DNA of 64,000 nucleotides from Latilactobacillus sakei. Lineage in GTDB: Bacteria; Bacillota; Bacilli; Lactobacillales; Lactobacillaceae. The DNA is taken from assembly GCA_002953655.1 (NCBI GenBank), contig CP025839.1, positions 868,001 through 932,000 of the forward strand, in the 5' to 3' direction. Below the pieces are notes generated by a model. The model did no database searches. It saw nothing but the letters and a program-made list of their open reading frames with translations, and was not told the DNA's origin. The position numbers and the translations under genes are program-made. This document shows, in pieces, positions 25,227-33,781 of the stretch. Numbering within the stretch: the stretch's first letter is position 1; each line of letters starts with the position of its first letter.

Positions 25227-25240
25227 TGAAAGCGGTTGCC
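25227..25240. promoter_or_regulatory. cre-like site upstream of rhaB
   Basis: TGAAAGCGGTTGCC, followed by a second AGCGGTT. The overlapping TTGCCGCAA is itself palindromic. It lies about 55 bases before the rhaB start. Confidence 0.6.
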
Positions 25241-25293
25241 GCAAGCGGTTTAATAAGACTATGAGCTAAGCAATAAGATAGAAGGTGACGATT

Positions 25294-26763
25294 TTGGGAA
25301 AGAAATACATTGCAATCGATATCGGTGCTTCAAGTGGCCGATTAATGCTAGGTTACTTACAAAATGAACAATTAAAAATTCAAGAACTGCATCGCTTCAA
25401 AAATGATTTTCATAAAGAAAATGAACGTGATTGTTGGGACATTGATTATTTAGTCCAACAAATTCTATTGGGTTTAGAAAAAGCCAAAGCGCAAGGTATC
25501 GATTCAGCAACGCTTGGTATTGATACTTGGGGTGTTGATTATATCTTGGTCGGTGACGACGGACAGAAACTGGCAGATCCAGTAAGCTATCGTGATCACC
25601 GGACACAAAGCGCCTTTAATGAGCTAACAGCGCAATATTCAAAAGACTATATTTACGAAAAAACAGGGATTCAATTTTTAAACTTTAATACGTTGTATCA
25701 ACTCTATTCTGAAAACCAAAAGATGTTGCAAGCGACGGATAAAATTTTGATGGTACCCGATTACCTAGGTTATGTTTTAACCGGCAATTCGGTAACTGAG
25801 GTCACAAACGCATCAACGACGCAAATGTTGAACTTGCGAGAAGGGCTTTTCGATAATCATTTATTGGAAAAACTAAAGGTTTCGGCCCATCAATTCCCAC
25901 ATTTAGTTGAGGCTGGCACCTATCTGGGTAAGATTACGAATAAATGGCACCGCCAATATGCCATTCCAGAATGCGACGTGATTACAGTAGCGACCCACGA
26001 CACAGCTTCGGCGGTTGTTGGGACACCAGGTGTTGGCGATAAATGGGCTTTTCTAAGCTCAGGCACTTGGTCGTTGATTGGCCGTGAATTGAACGTTCCG
26101 GAAAATGGGCAAGCGGCCTTTGAACAAAACTACACCAATGAATGGGGCGCATATGGCACTTACCGTTTCTTGAAGAACATCATGGGTTTGTGGATGGTCC
26201 AACGAATCAAAGCAGAGCTTAAGAATAAATACAGTTTTGCAGAGATGGCGGCATTAGCGGCTAAGGAGAAACCATTCCAGCAATTTATGGACGTCAACGA
26301 CGACTGTTTCATTAACCCTGAGAGCATGATTCAAGCTATTCAAGACTATTGTCAAAAAACGGGGCAAAAAATGCCTCATTCAGTTGGCGAACTCGTCAAC
26401 GCAGTTTATTCCAACTTAGCACTTGATTATGCGACCCAATTAGGCGTTCTAGCAGAGATCACCGCTAAACCCGTTGAGCAACTCAATATCGTCGGTGGTG
26501 GTAGCAATGTCGCTTACCTCAATCAATTAACCAGTGACTTGGCACAAATGCCAGTCGTCGCTGGACCGGGTGAAGCAACTGCCATCGGGAATTTAATCGT
26601 CCAGATGATTAGTACCCACGAACTACAAGATGTCGCAGCGGGTCGAAAAGTTATTCAAGCCTCATTTGATCTGAAGACTTTCACGCCACAAACCACTTAC
26701 AGTGATGTCTTAACCAATTACCAACAATTTCTTAAAACACTTAAAGAGGTGGCCAGCAATTGA
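25294..26763 (+). CDS. rhaB: Rhamnulokinase
   Basis: It phosphorylates L-rhamnulose to rhamnulose-1-phosphate. The roughly 489-residue FGGY kinase shows [11 protein letters not shown] (N-terminal phosphate site), [24 protein letters not shown] and [18 protein letters not shown] 25294 is chosen as start because GAAGGTGA lies just upstream; the GTG at 25285 falls inside that ribosome site. The gene heads rhaB-rhaM-rhaA-rhaD, and its stop overlaps the rhaM start. Confidence 0.94.
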   Translation: MGKKYIAIDIGASSGRLMLGYLQNEQLKIQELHRFKNDFHKENERDCWDIDYLVQQILLGLEKAKAQGIDSATLGIDTWGVDYILVGDDGQKLADPVSYRDHRTQSAFNELTAQYSKDYIYEKTGIQFLNFNTLYQLYSENQKMLQATDKILMVPDYLGYVLTGNSVTEVTNASTTQMLNLREGLFDNHLLEKLKVSAHQFPHLVEAGTYLGKITNKWHRQYAIPECDVITVATHDTASAVVGTPGVGDKWAFLSSGTWSLIGRELNVPENGQAAFEQNYTNEWGAYGTYRFLKNIMGLWMVQRIKAELKNKYSFAEMAALAAKEKPFQQFMDVNDDCFINPESMIQAIQDYCQKTGQKMPHSVGELVNAVYSNLALDYATQLGVLAEITAKPVEQLNIVGGGSNVAYLNQLTSDLAQMPVVAGPGEATAIGNLIVQMISTHELQDVAAGRKVIQASFDLKTFTPQTTYSDVLTNYQQFLKTLKEVASN

Positions 26764-27089
26764 AACGAATCGCACAAATTATGTATTTAAAACCAGATCA
26801 GGCGGCCGAATATGAAAAACGGCACGCGCAGTTATGGCCAGAAATGCAACAAGCACTTAACCAATATGGTGCCCGCAATTATTCGATCTTTTTAGAACAT
26901 GCAACCGGCCATTTATTCGCCTATTTAGAAGTAAAAGACGAGGCGCAATATCAAAAAATCGCCGATACCGATATTTGTCGAAAATGGTGGCATTATATGG
27001 CACCACTCATGAAAACTAACACCGACGAAAGTCCGGTAGCAGTCGACCTACAAGAAGTATTTCATTTAGAGGAGGAGCATCATGAATAA
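26760..27089 (+). CDS. rhaM: L-rhamnose mutarotase
   Basis: It interconverts alpha- and beta-L-rhamnose for the isomerase. The 109-residue alpha/beta-barrel protein matches RhaM in length and sequence: [22 protein letters not shown] near the N-terminus (with the catalytic-type His), and [11 protein letters not shown]. The start is TTG 26760 overlapping the rhaB stop, with AGAGGTGG upstream. The end overlaps rhaA by eight bases. Confidence 0.93.
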   Translation: MKRIAQIMYLKPDQAAEYEKRHAQLWPEMQQALNQYGARNYSIFLEHATGHLFAYLEVKDEAQYQKIADTDICRKWWHYMAPLMKTNTDESPVAVDLQEVFHLEEEHHE

Positions 27090-28335
27090 AGTCGCATCAG
27101 CATATGAAATCGCAAAAGAACGCTACGCAGCAATTGGCGTTGATACCGAAGCCGTTTTAAAGGCACTAGGACAAGTTAAATTATCAATCCATAGTTGGCA
27201 AGGGGATGACGTTCATGGCTTCTTGTTCCCCAACCAAGAATTAACCGGTGGGATCGGTGTTAGTGGTAATTACCCAGGAGTTGCGACCACCCCTGATCAA
27301 TTGAGCAGTGATTTATCAAAAGCACTCTCATTGATTCCTGGCCAACATAAAGTCCAATTACACGCCATTTACGCGGTAACTGATCAAAAGAAAGATTTAG
27401 ACGAATTAGAACCAGAAGATTTCAAATATTGGGTAGATTGGGCTAAAAAAGAAGGTGTAGGCCTTGATATGAACGGCACATTCTTCTCACATCCCATGTT
27501 AAAAGATGGCTTTACATTAGCTAGTCCTGACAAAGCGGTTCGCGATTTCTGGATTGAACATGGTAAACGAAGCCGTAAAATTGCTAACTATTTTGGTAAA
27601 GAATTAGGCCAACAATCCGTTAATAATTTCTGGATTCCAGATGGTTACAAAGATAATCCAATTGATAAATTAACACCGCGGTTACGTTTAATTGATTCAT
27701 TGGATGAAATTATTAAAGACCCATTACCAGAACAAAATACGATTGAAACTTTCGAAGGTAAGTTATTCGGAACCGGGGTCGAATCTTACACAGTTGGCTC
27801 ACATGAATTCTATGCCAACTACGCCTTAACGCGTCAAAAACTCTGGACAATCGATGCTGGTCATTTCCACCCAACAGAAGATGTTTCTGATAAGTTCTCA
27901 GCCTTCTTGCCATTTGGTAAAGGTTTGATGCTCCACGTTTCACGGCCAGTACGTTGGGATAGTGACCACGTGGTTATCATGGACGATGCTTTGATTCGCA
28001 TGATGCGCTCATTAGTTCGCGATGATTTATTAAGCAAAACAAATATCGGTTTAGATTTCTTCGATGCCACAATCAACCGAATTGCTGGTTGGGTAATCGG
28101 TGCACGTGCAACACAAAAGGCCGTTTTAATGGGCATGTTAGCCCCAATCGACACGCTTAAAGCAATGGAAATTGATGGTGATTTAACGAAACGCCTTGCG
28201 ATTACCGAAGAATTGAAATCATATCCATTTGGTGCTGTTTGGGATGAATTCTGTGCACGTCAAAACGTACCAGTTGGCACAGATTGGCTGGCTGATGTTG
28301 ATCAATATGAAAAAGATGTTTTACTAAAACGCTAA
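27082..28335 (+). CDS. rhaA: L-rhamnose isomerase
   Basis: It converts L-rhamnose to L-rhamnulose. At 417 residues it has the normal length. Seen are [14 protein letters not shown] near the N-terminus, [27 protein letters not shown], and the metal-binding region [26 protein letters not shown] precedes the ATG. It is the third gene of the rha operon. Confidence 0.96.
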   Translation: MNKVASAYEIAKERYAAIGVDTEAVLKALGQVKLSIHSWQGDDVHGFLFPNQELTGGIGVSGNYPGVATTPDQLSSDLSKALSLIPGQHKVQLHAIYAVTDQKKDLDELEPEDFKYWVDWAKKEGVGLDMNGTFFSHPMLKDGFTLASPDKAVRDFWIEHGKRSRKIANYFGKELGQQSVNNFWIPDGYKDNPIDKLTPRLRLIDSLDEIIKDPLPEQNTIETFEGKLFGTGVESYTVGSHEFYANYALTRQKLWTIDAGHFHPTEDVSDKFSAFLPFGKGLMLHVSRPVRWDSDHVVIMDDALIRMMRSLVRDDLLSKTNIGLDFFDATINRIAGWVIGARATQKAVLMGMLAPIDTLKAMEIDGDLTKRLAITEELKSYPFGAVWDEFCARQNVPVGTDWLADVDQYEKDVLLKR

Positions 28336-28355
28336 GCGAAAGAGGAATGAGAGAA

Positions 28356-29171
28356 ATGACAAAATTTATTAATTCACCACTTGTAAAAGAAGTTGCTAAA
28401 ATTACCTTTAGATTATACGATCACGGTTGGGATGAACGAAATGGTGGTAACGTCAGCTATCGGATTCTCCCTGAAGAATTAACGGATTATGATGACATCC
28501 AAACAGTTAAAAGAACAATTCCAATTAACTTTGATGGCCGCGATTTAGCCGGTATGTATTTCTTGGTCTCAGCAACTGGTCGTTATTTCAAAAATATCAT
28601 CGATTTCCCAGAACGTGATTTAGGCTTAGTACGCATCACAGAAGACGGTAAAGCAGTAGACTTGTTATGGGGCTATTCAGACGGGGCAGCACCTACTAGT
28701 GAATTCCCAACGCATTTGATGGGTCATCAAGCCCGTTTGGCAGAACACAGCGACCAACGAGTAGTTATGCATTGTCACCCAACAAACTTAATCGCTATGA
28801 CATTTACGCAAAAATTAGACGAAAAAATCTTCAGCCGGATTTTATGGAAGATGCAAACTGAATCATTAGTGGTCTTCCCAGAAGGTATCGGCATCATTCC
28901 TTGGATGGTACCCGGTACGAACCAAATTGGTGAAGCTACAGCTGCTAAATTGAAAGATTTCCGGGCTGTTATCTGGCCACAACATGGCTTATTCGGCACT
29001 GGTGCAACGATTGACGAAGCTTTTGGCTTAATCGAAACAATTGAAAAAGCAGCTCAAATTTGGACTGTCATTCAACAACAAGGTGGCAAGATTGAACAAA
29101 CTATTACTGATCAAGACCTCTTAGACCTTGCTAAAGTCTTCAATGTTCAACCAAATCGGGCATTTATTTAA
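28356..29171 (+). CDS. rhaD: Rhamnulose-1-phosphate aldolase
   Basis: It cleaves rhamnulose-1-phosphate to dihydroxyacetone phosphate and L-lactaldehyde. The 271-residue class II aldolase has DERNGGNVSYR, the zinc-binding HCHPTNLIAM and WPQHGLFGTGATIDEAFGLIE. ATG 28356 is preferred over ATG 28347 for spacing to AGAGGA. It is the last gene of the rha operon; the lactaldehyde-handling enzyme is not in the window. Confidence 0.95.
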   Translation: MTKFINSPLVKEVAKITFRLYDHGWDERNGGNVSYRILPEELTDYDDIQTVKRTIPINFDGRDLAGMYFLVSATGRYFKNIIDFPERDLGLVRITEDGKAVDLLWGYSDGAAPTSEFPTHLMGHQARLAEHSDQRVVMHCHPTNLIAMTFTQKLDEKIFSRILWKMQTESLVVFPEGIGIIPWMVPGTNQIGEATAAKLKDFRAVIWPQHGLFGTGATIDEAFGLIETIEKAAQIWTVIQQQGGKIEQTITDQDLLDLAKVFNVQPNRAFI

Positions 29172-29177
29172 TCCGAC

Positions 29178-29191
29178 TGAAAACGCTTGTA
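29178..29191. promoter_or_regulatory. cre-like site before kduI
   Basis: TGAAAACGCTTGTA just after the rhaD stop and about 90 bases before kduI. Confidence 0.5.
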
Positions 29192-29232
29192 TTTTTCGAA
29201 CAAATGCGTTATATTTACAATATAATTTATTT

Positions 29233-29254
29233 ATAGAGAATTAGGTTTCTCTAT
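29233..29254 (+). promoter_or_regulatory. Leader hairpin or operator before kduI
   Basis: ATAGAGAA pairs with TTCTCTAT across a six-base loop (29233-29240 with 29247-29254), downstream of a TATAAT (29220-29225) and 26 bases before kduI. It could be a repressor site at the promoter or a 5' leader stem. Confidence 0.4.
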
Positions 29255-29279
29255 AAGAAATATTTTGAGGAGGATTATC

Positions 29280-30125
29280 ATGACTTTTTCAATGCAAACA
29301 AACTACTCACACAGCCCGGAAGATATTCGCCACTATTCAACCGAAAAATTACGGGAACAATTCTTAGTTGAAAAATTATTCAACGCAGGCGACATTCTCT
29401 TAACTTATACTTACAACGATCGGATGATCTTTGGTGGGGTCACACCTGCTGCTGAACCACTTGAAATCAAATTAGACAAAGACTTAGGTGTTGATTATTT
29501 CTTACAACGCCGTGAATTAGGCATTATCAACATTGGTGGTGCTGGTTCAATCACAATCGATGGTCAAAAAGAATCAATGGTTCAACACGATGGTTACTAC
29601 GTCGGTATGGGAATCAAACATGTGGTCTTTGAATCAGACGACATTAACAATCCTGCTAAATTCTACGTGGTTTCAACACCAGCCCACAAAAACTATCCTA
29701 ACAAGAAATTGCCATTTGCCAATGCTTTAGCTAAACCAATTGGCGATCAAGCACATATGAACAAACGGACAATTTACAAGTATATCGATGCAACGCAAAT
29801 GGATACTTGTCAATTACAAATGGGCTACACAGTCTTAGAACCAGGTTCATCATGGAATACAATGCCAGCGCACACCCATGCACGTCGGATGGAAACATAC
29901 ATGTACTTCGAATTCTCAGAACCTGATACAAAAGTTTTCCACTACATGGGTGCCCCTGAAGAATCAAAACATATTGTGATGGGCAATGAACAAGCCGTTG
30001 TTAACCCAAGTTGGTCAATTCACTGTGGTGTTGGGACAACCAACTATTCATTCATCTGGGCAATGTGTGGCGAAAACCAAACATATGATGATATGGATGC
30101 CGTTTCAATGGACGACTTAAAATAA
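29280..30125 (+). CDS. kduI: 5-keto-4-deoxyuronate isomerase
   Basis: It isomerises 4-deoxy-L-threo-5-hexosulose uronate, the product freed by GH105/GH88 enzymes, to 2,5-diketo-3-deoxygluconate. The 281-residue cupin shows AHTHARRMETYMYFEF, a His-His-Glu metal site, and PSWSIHCGVGTTNYSFIWAM. ATG 29280 sits seven bases after GAGGAGG; a TTG at 29265 lies before the ribosome site and is rejected. kduD follows after 33 bases. Confidence 0.95.
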   Translation: MTFSMQTNYSHSPEDIRHYSTEKLREQFLVEKLFNAGDILLTYTYNDRMIFGGVTPAAEPLEIKLDKDLGVDYFLQRRELGIINIGGAGSITIDGQKESMVQHDGYYVGMGIKHVVFESDDINNPAKFYVVSTPAHKNYPNKKLPFANALAKPIGDQAHMNKRTIYKYIDATQMDTCQLQMGYTVLEPGSSWNTMPAHTHARRMETYMYFEFSEPDTKVFHYMGAPEESKHIVMGNEQAVVNPSWSIHCGVGTTNYSFIWAMCGENQTYDDMDAVSMDDLK

Positions 30126-30158
30126 AAATTAACCATATATAAAGGAGTTTACCTAATC

Positions 30159-30974
30159 ATGGCACAATCAATTGAAGAAATTAAAGCAAACGAAGCAGCA
30201 CTAGATCAATTCAAAATGAACTTTTTCGACTTAACTGGTAAAGTTGCCGTTGTGACTGGTGGTAATACTGGTTTAGGCCAAGGCTATGCCGTTGCATTAG
30301 CTGAAGCTGGCGCAGACATTTTCATCCCAACATTCGGGACTGCCGAATGGGACGAAACACGCGCAATGATCGAAAAACGTGGCCGCAAGGTTGAATTCAT
30401 GGATGTTGATTTAACAAAAGAAGGCGTTGCTGAAGAAGTTGTTAAAACAGTTATCGAAAAATTCGGTCACATTGATATCTTAGTTAATAACGCTGGTATG
30501 ATTCGTCGTAACCCATTACTTGAATCATCAGATAAAGATTGGGATATGGTGATTAACATCAACTTGAACGCTGTTTACCACATGTCAATGGCCGCTGCTA
30601 AAGAAATGGCTAAACAAAAATCAGGTAAGATTATCAACATTGGTTCAATGTTATCATTCCAAGGTGGTAAGTTCATTCCTTCATACACTGCTTCAAAACA
30701 TGGTGTTGCTGGTTTAACAAAATCATTTGCAAGTGAACTTGGCGAATACAACATCCAAGTAAACGCGATTGCACCTGGTTACATCAAGACTGCTAACACA
30801 GCACCAATTCGTGCCGACAAAGCACGTAATAAAGAAATTCTTGATCGGATTCCTGCTGGACACTGGGCAGAACCACATGAATTAATGGGCGTTGCTGTCT
30901 TCTTAGCAAGCAAAGCATCAGATTACGTTACTGGACATATCTTAGCCGTAGATGGTGGCTACTTAGTACGTTAA
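30159..30974 (+). CDS. kduD: 2-keto-3-deoxy-gluconate 5-dehydrogenase
   Basis: It reduces 2,5-diketo-3-deoxygluconate to 2-keto-3-deoxygluconate. The 271-residue short-chain dehydrogenase has TGGNTGLGQGYA (cofactor site, about 35-46), NNAG, the YTASK catalytic motif and DGGYLVR at the C-terminus. AAAGGAG precedes ATG 30159. It pairs with kduI. Confidence 0.93.
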   Translation: MAQSIEEIKANEAALDQFKMNFFDLTGKVAVVTGGNTGLGQGYAVALAEAGADIFIPTFGTAEWDETRAMIEKRGRKVEFMDVDLTKEGVAEEVVKTVIEKFGHIDILVNNAGMIRRNPLLESSDKDWDMVININLNAVYHMSMAAAKEMAKQKSGKIINIGSMLSFQGGKFIPSYTASKHGVAGLTKSFASELGEYNIQVNAIAPGYIKTANTAPIRADKARNKEILDRIPAGHWAEPHELMGVAVFLASKASDYVTGHILAVDGGYLVR

Positions 30975-30983
30975 AAACTTAGA

Positions 30984-31010
30984 AGGCGGCCAGTTGGTCG
31001 CCTTTTTTTA
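30984..31010 (+). terminator. Terminator after kduD
   Basis: AGGCGGCC and GGTCGCCT form a hairpin followed by TTTTTTTA. It lies 16 bases before the kinase start, so read-through is likely needed if the genes share a promoter. Confidence 0.7.
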
Positions 31011-31025
31011 TGGTGGGTGAGAACA

Positions 31026-31982
31026 ATGACAAAAAGCTTTTTAACAATCGGTGAACCAATGGCGGTTTTTAGTGCAGACGAACCAGATGTTAGTTTAGAA
31101 GCAGCCAAACATTTTACACGTTACATCGCTGGCGCAGAATTGAACGTTGCGATTGGTTTAGCACGTCTAAAACATCAAGCCACTTATCTAACTGCATTAG
31201 GCGAAGATCCATTCGGAGTTTCAATTAAACAAGAAATTAAAGATAACCAAATTGATACGCAATATATCGAAACAATGCCGGATTATTGGACGGGCTTTTA
31301 TTTGAAACAACGCGTTACAACTGGTGATCCTGCGGTTTATTTCTACCGGAAGAATTCGGCCGCTGCTCATTTTAATCAACAGATTATTGATCAGGTTGAT
31401 TTCAGTCAGGTAGGATTAATTCATCTTTCTGGGATTATGGCTGGTATTTCGGAAAACGGCCTTGTGGCGGTTCAAAAACTTTTTGAAAAAGCCCAAGCCA
31501 ACCAGATTACGACGACTTTCGATCCGAATATTCGCAAACCACTTTGGTCTTCGGAAGAAAAAATGATTACCACCCTTAATGCGCTTGCTAAGGAAGCGAC
31601 TATCATTTTGCCAGGCATCAATGAAGGTGAATTATTGATGGGCTCGCGCGATCCGAAGGCGATTGCTGATTTTTATTTGAACCGAAGTGACATCACCCAG
31701 ACCGTGATTGTCAAATTAGGACCAGCCGGTGCTTATATTCAAACCAAAGCAGGCGAATCGATAACGGTTAGTGGCTATCACGTTGCCCACGTCGTCGATA
31801 CTGTCGGGGCTGGCGATGGCTTTGCGGTTGGTTTAATATCCGGACTATTGGAAGGGCTATCATTGCCTGATGCCGCCAAACGGGCTTGTGCGATTGGGGC
31901 GTTGGCCGTGCAAAGTGCCGGCGATAGTGAAGGCTATCCAACAAACGATCAATTAAAACAATTCATGGAGGCGCAAAAATGA
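31026..31982 (+). CDS. kdgK: 2-keto-3-deoxygluconate kinase
   Basis: It phosphorylates 2-keto-3-deoxygluconate to KDPG, the substrate of the aldolase at 3255-3893. The 318-residue PfkB kinase shows AGAELNVAIGLARL, FDPNIRKPLW and the catalytic DTVGAGDGFAVG (anion hole and Asp). ATG 31026 is preferred to the GTG at 31017. Its end overlaps the next gene by four bases. Confidence 0.9.
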   Translation: MTKSFLTIGEPMAVFSADEPDVSLEAAKHFTRYIAGAELNVAIGLARLKHQATYLTALGEDPFGVSIKQEIKDNQIDTQYIETMPDYWTGFYLKQRVTTGDPAVYFYRKNSAAAHFNQQIIDQVDFSQVGLIHLSGIMAGISENGLVAVQKLFEKAQANQITTTFDPNIRKPLWSSEEKMITTLNALAKEATIILPGINEGELLMGSRDPKAIADFYLNRSDITQTVIVKLGPAGAYIQTKAGESITVSGYHVAHVVDTVGAGDGFAVGLISGLLEGLSLPDAAKRACAIGALAVQSAGDSEGYPTNDQLKQFMEAQK

Positions 31983-32776
31983 CAGTTACGCTACAATTAT
32001 TAGATGCCAACCAAAAAGTGGTCAAAGAACGCAGCGGGCAAACCGAAACGTATCTTGATTATCATTCACAATATACCTTTGGGGATGCTTATCAAGTCAT
32101 TTGTGACCAAGCACCTTGCCATTTAATGGTGCAATTAGATCCTAGTTTGCAACCCGCACTAATTTATGTTGCTGGGGCACACTGGCGGTATCAAGTCCCC
32201 TTTAATTTGCAACGCGAATGGCCTTATCCTGATGGTGCCTTTTTAGGGAAGAACCACTACGCAACTGTCCGCCTAGCAACAGACGCCGAGATTCAAGCTG
32301 ACAGAAACGTGGCTCAAAATAGTCATGATCAACACGATGATTCAGGTGCCTACCCACACGCGTCAGCAAACGCAGAAACACGCGGTGAAACAGTTTTTTA
32401 CGCTAAAAATGCGATTGACGGCCTTGTGGCTAATGAAAGTCATGGTAATTATCCGTACCAATCATGGGGAATTGATCAGCAAGATGATGCTGAATTAACA
32501 CTTGAATTTGGCCGCCCAGTCGTGCTTAATCGTGTGGGTATCGTTTTACGCGCTGATTATCCGCACGATAGTTATTGGACCGCAATGACAATTGTCTTTT
32601 CGGATGGTAGCCAAGAAGTGCTCGCACCACAAAAAGTCAGTGAAATGCAAAATTTTAGCTTCTCGGAACGAACGGTCACAAGTCTTAAATTAACAAACTT
32701 ACAAAAGGATCAAGACTCATCAACTTTCCCAGCCTTAACTGAAATTGCTTGTTTTGGGCATGACGTTTTAGCCTAA
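31979..32776 (+). CDS. Cytosolic discoidin-like (F5/8 type C-like) protein
   Basis: I do not recognise a named family for this 265-residue protein. The C-terminal part (about 130-260: NAIDGLVANESHGNYPYQSWGIDQQDDAELTLEFGRPVVLNRVGIVLR, then FSDGSQEVL) has the order and key residues of galactose-binding or discoidin domains. The N-terminal part (about 1-110) is beta-rich. There is no signal peptide. It is translationally coupled to kdgK, so an intracellular sugar-binding, mutarotase-like or hydrolytic role in uronide breakdown is plausible. Confidence 0.6.
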   Translation: MTVTLQLLDANQKVVKERSGQTETYLDYHSQYTFGDAYQVICDQAPCHLMVQLDPSLQPALIYVAGAHWRYQVPFNLQREWPYPDGAFLGKNHYATVRLATDAEIQADRNVAQNSHDQHDDSGAYPHASANAETRGETVFYAKNAIDGLVANESHGNYPYQSWGIDQQDDAELTLEFGRPVVLNRVGIVLRADYPHDSYWTAMTIVFSDGSQEVLAPQKVSEMQNFSFSERTVTSLKLTNLQKDQDSSTFPALTEIACFGHDVLA

Positions 32777-32844
32777 TAATCTGTATATCTGTTAAATCGT
32801 TCTTAAAATAGGGTATTGCTAAATCAATCGATAATCTGTAACAT
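32777..32844 (+). promoter_or_regulatory. Two TAATCTGTA elements before the small-protein gene
   Basis: TAATCTGTATAT (32777-32788) and TAATCTGTAACA (32832-32843) are direct repeats 55 bases apart, 34 bases before the small-protein start. They match the elements before rhaB and the second GH105. Confidence 0.5.
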
Positions 32845-32877
32845 ATTTCTTTATTCGGCAAAGTGGGGTAATGAATT

Positions 32878-33111
32878 GTGAATAAGAAGATGAAGATTGA
32901 TCCAAACGAGTTTGCGCTTGCCGTGATTGGTGGCTCACCAATTACTGCTAGTGATGACACACGTGCCAGTAAAGACGCGTTGAAGCGCTACTTAACAGCC
33001 TATTATTTAATTGAACAGTTTAATGAATTGGAAGCAAGCCAATTTACGCTTGCTAAAAATCCTGATTTTAAATTATTGATGAAGGCTTTTGAGACGTTAA
33101 AATTTGACTAG
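32878..33111 (+). CDS. Small hypothetical protein, same family as 4796-5035
   Basis: The 77-residue protein starts at GTG 32878: MNKKMKIDPNEFALAVIGGS, then TRASKDALKRYLTAYYLIEQ and FNELEASQF. It is very close to 33304-33540 and recognisably related to 4796-5035 and 34812-35069. It has its own promoter region with two TAATCTGTA elements and its own terminator, so it is expressed as a single small gene. It is probably soluble and helical. Function unknown. Confidence 0.75.
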   Translation: MNKKMKIDPNEFALAVIGGSPITASDDTRASKDALKRYLTAYYLIEQFNELEASQFTLAKNPDFKLLMKAFETLKFD

Positions 33112-33120
33112 CACGGACTA

Positions 33121-33162
33121 AAAAGCGCTGAGAATCGTAAAATGAATCGCAGCGCTTTTTGG
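33121..33162 (+). terminator. Terminator after first small-protein gene
   Basis: AAAAGCGCTG (33121-33130) pairs with CAGCGCTTTT (33150-33159), with trailing T. Confidence 0.75.
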
Positions 33163-33258
33163 TATGGAGACTGTCGTTTAAGAGAATAACAGTATATTTG
33201 ATACTTAAATCATAAAATGGATGATTGGGAAAGTCTGTCAAAGGGGCTATATTAAACC

Positions 33259-33272
33259 TGTAAACGCTTACT
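33259..33272. promoter_or_regulatory. cre-like site
   Basis: TGTAAACGCTTACT, 31 bases before the second small-protein gene; 13 of 14 positions fit the cre consensus. Confidence 0.65.
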
Positions 33273-33303
33273 TGAATTATCTTATTTAAAAGGGGATTAC
33301 GTC

Positions 33304-33540
33304 ATGATTGATAAAAAAATGAAGATTGATCCAAACGAATTTGCACTCGCTGTTGTTGGCGGAACAACATTACCAGAAGGTGACGATACAAGAGCTAGCA
33401 AAACAGCTTTGAAGCGTTATTTATCAGCTTATATGTTGATTGAAGAATTCAACGATTTAGAAGCAAGCCAATTCAGTATGCTAAAAAAAGCCGACAGAGA
33501 ATTGTTGGCAAAAGCGTTGGATGGGATGAAGTTTGATTAA
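33304..33540 (+). CDS. Small hypothetical protein, same family, tandem copy
   Basis: The 78-residue protein begins MIDKKMKIDPNEFALAVVGG and contains TRASKTALKRYLSAYMLIEE and FNDLEASQF. It differs from its neighbour at 32878-33111 mainly in the linker and the last 20 residues. AAAGGGG precedes ATG 33304. A separate cre box and terminator show that the two copies are independently transcribed, a sign of maintained function rather than chance duplication. Confidence 0.75.
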   Translation: MIDKKMKIDPNEFALAVVGGTTLPEGDDTRASKTALKRYLSAYMLIEEFNDLEASQFSMLKKADRELLAKALDGMKFD

Positions 33541-33564
33541 TTAAAGAGGTCAAAATAAATAATT

Positions 33565-33603
33565 AAAGCCACGACAAATTTATGATTTGTCGTGGCTTTT
33601 TGT
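33565..33603 (+). terminator. Terminator after second small-protein gene
   Basis: AAAGCCACGACAAAT and ATTTGTCGTGGCTTT form a perfect 15-bp stem followed by a short T run. Confidence 0.88.
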
Positions 33604-33620
33604 ATGCTTAAATGCGTCAT

Positions 33621-33634
33621 TGAAAACGTTTGCA
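33621..33634. promoter_or_regulatory. cre-like site before kdgT
   Basis: TGAAAACGTTTGCA is a good cre match about 150 bases before kdgT. Confidence 0.6.
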
Positions 33635-33681
33635 AAGAATGCTTGCGAGGTGTATATTAAAGTTATAATTTTGATATCAGC

Positions 33682-33710
33682 AAACAAGTTTCCGTATAAG
33701 AAATTTGTTT
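33682..33710 (+). promoter_or_regulatory. Inverted repeat in the kdgT leader
   Basis: AAACAA...TTGTTT with inner TTTC...GAAA forms an interrupted stem (about 33682-33710), 70 bases before kdgT. It may be an operator or a leader structure. The rest of 33635-33781 shows no gene. Confidence 0.35.
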
Positions 33711-33781
33711 AGAAGGGTGGTGCCAACAATCAAATTAGTGTTTTTTGTTTTTGAAATTCAAAATAATATGTTGGGGGCATC

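Noticed and set aside
32878-33540. Tandem small genes as phage or bacteriocin genes
   Set aside because: There is no GG leader, cysteine pattern, immunity or export gene nearby; the relatives sit with sugar-acid genes instead.
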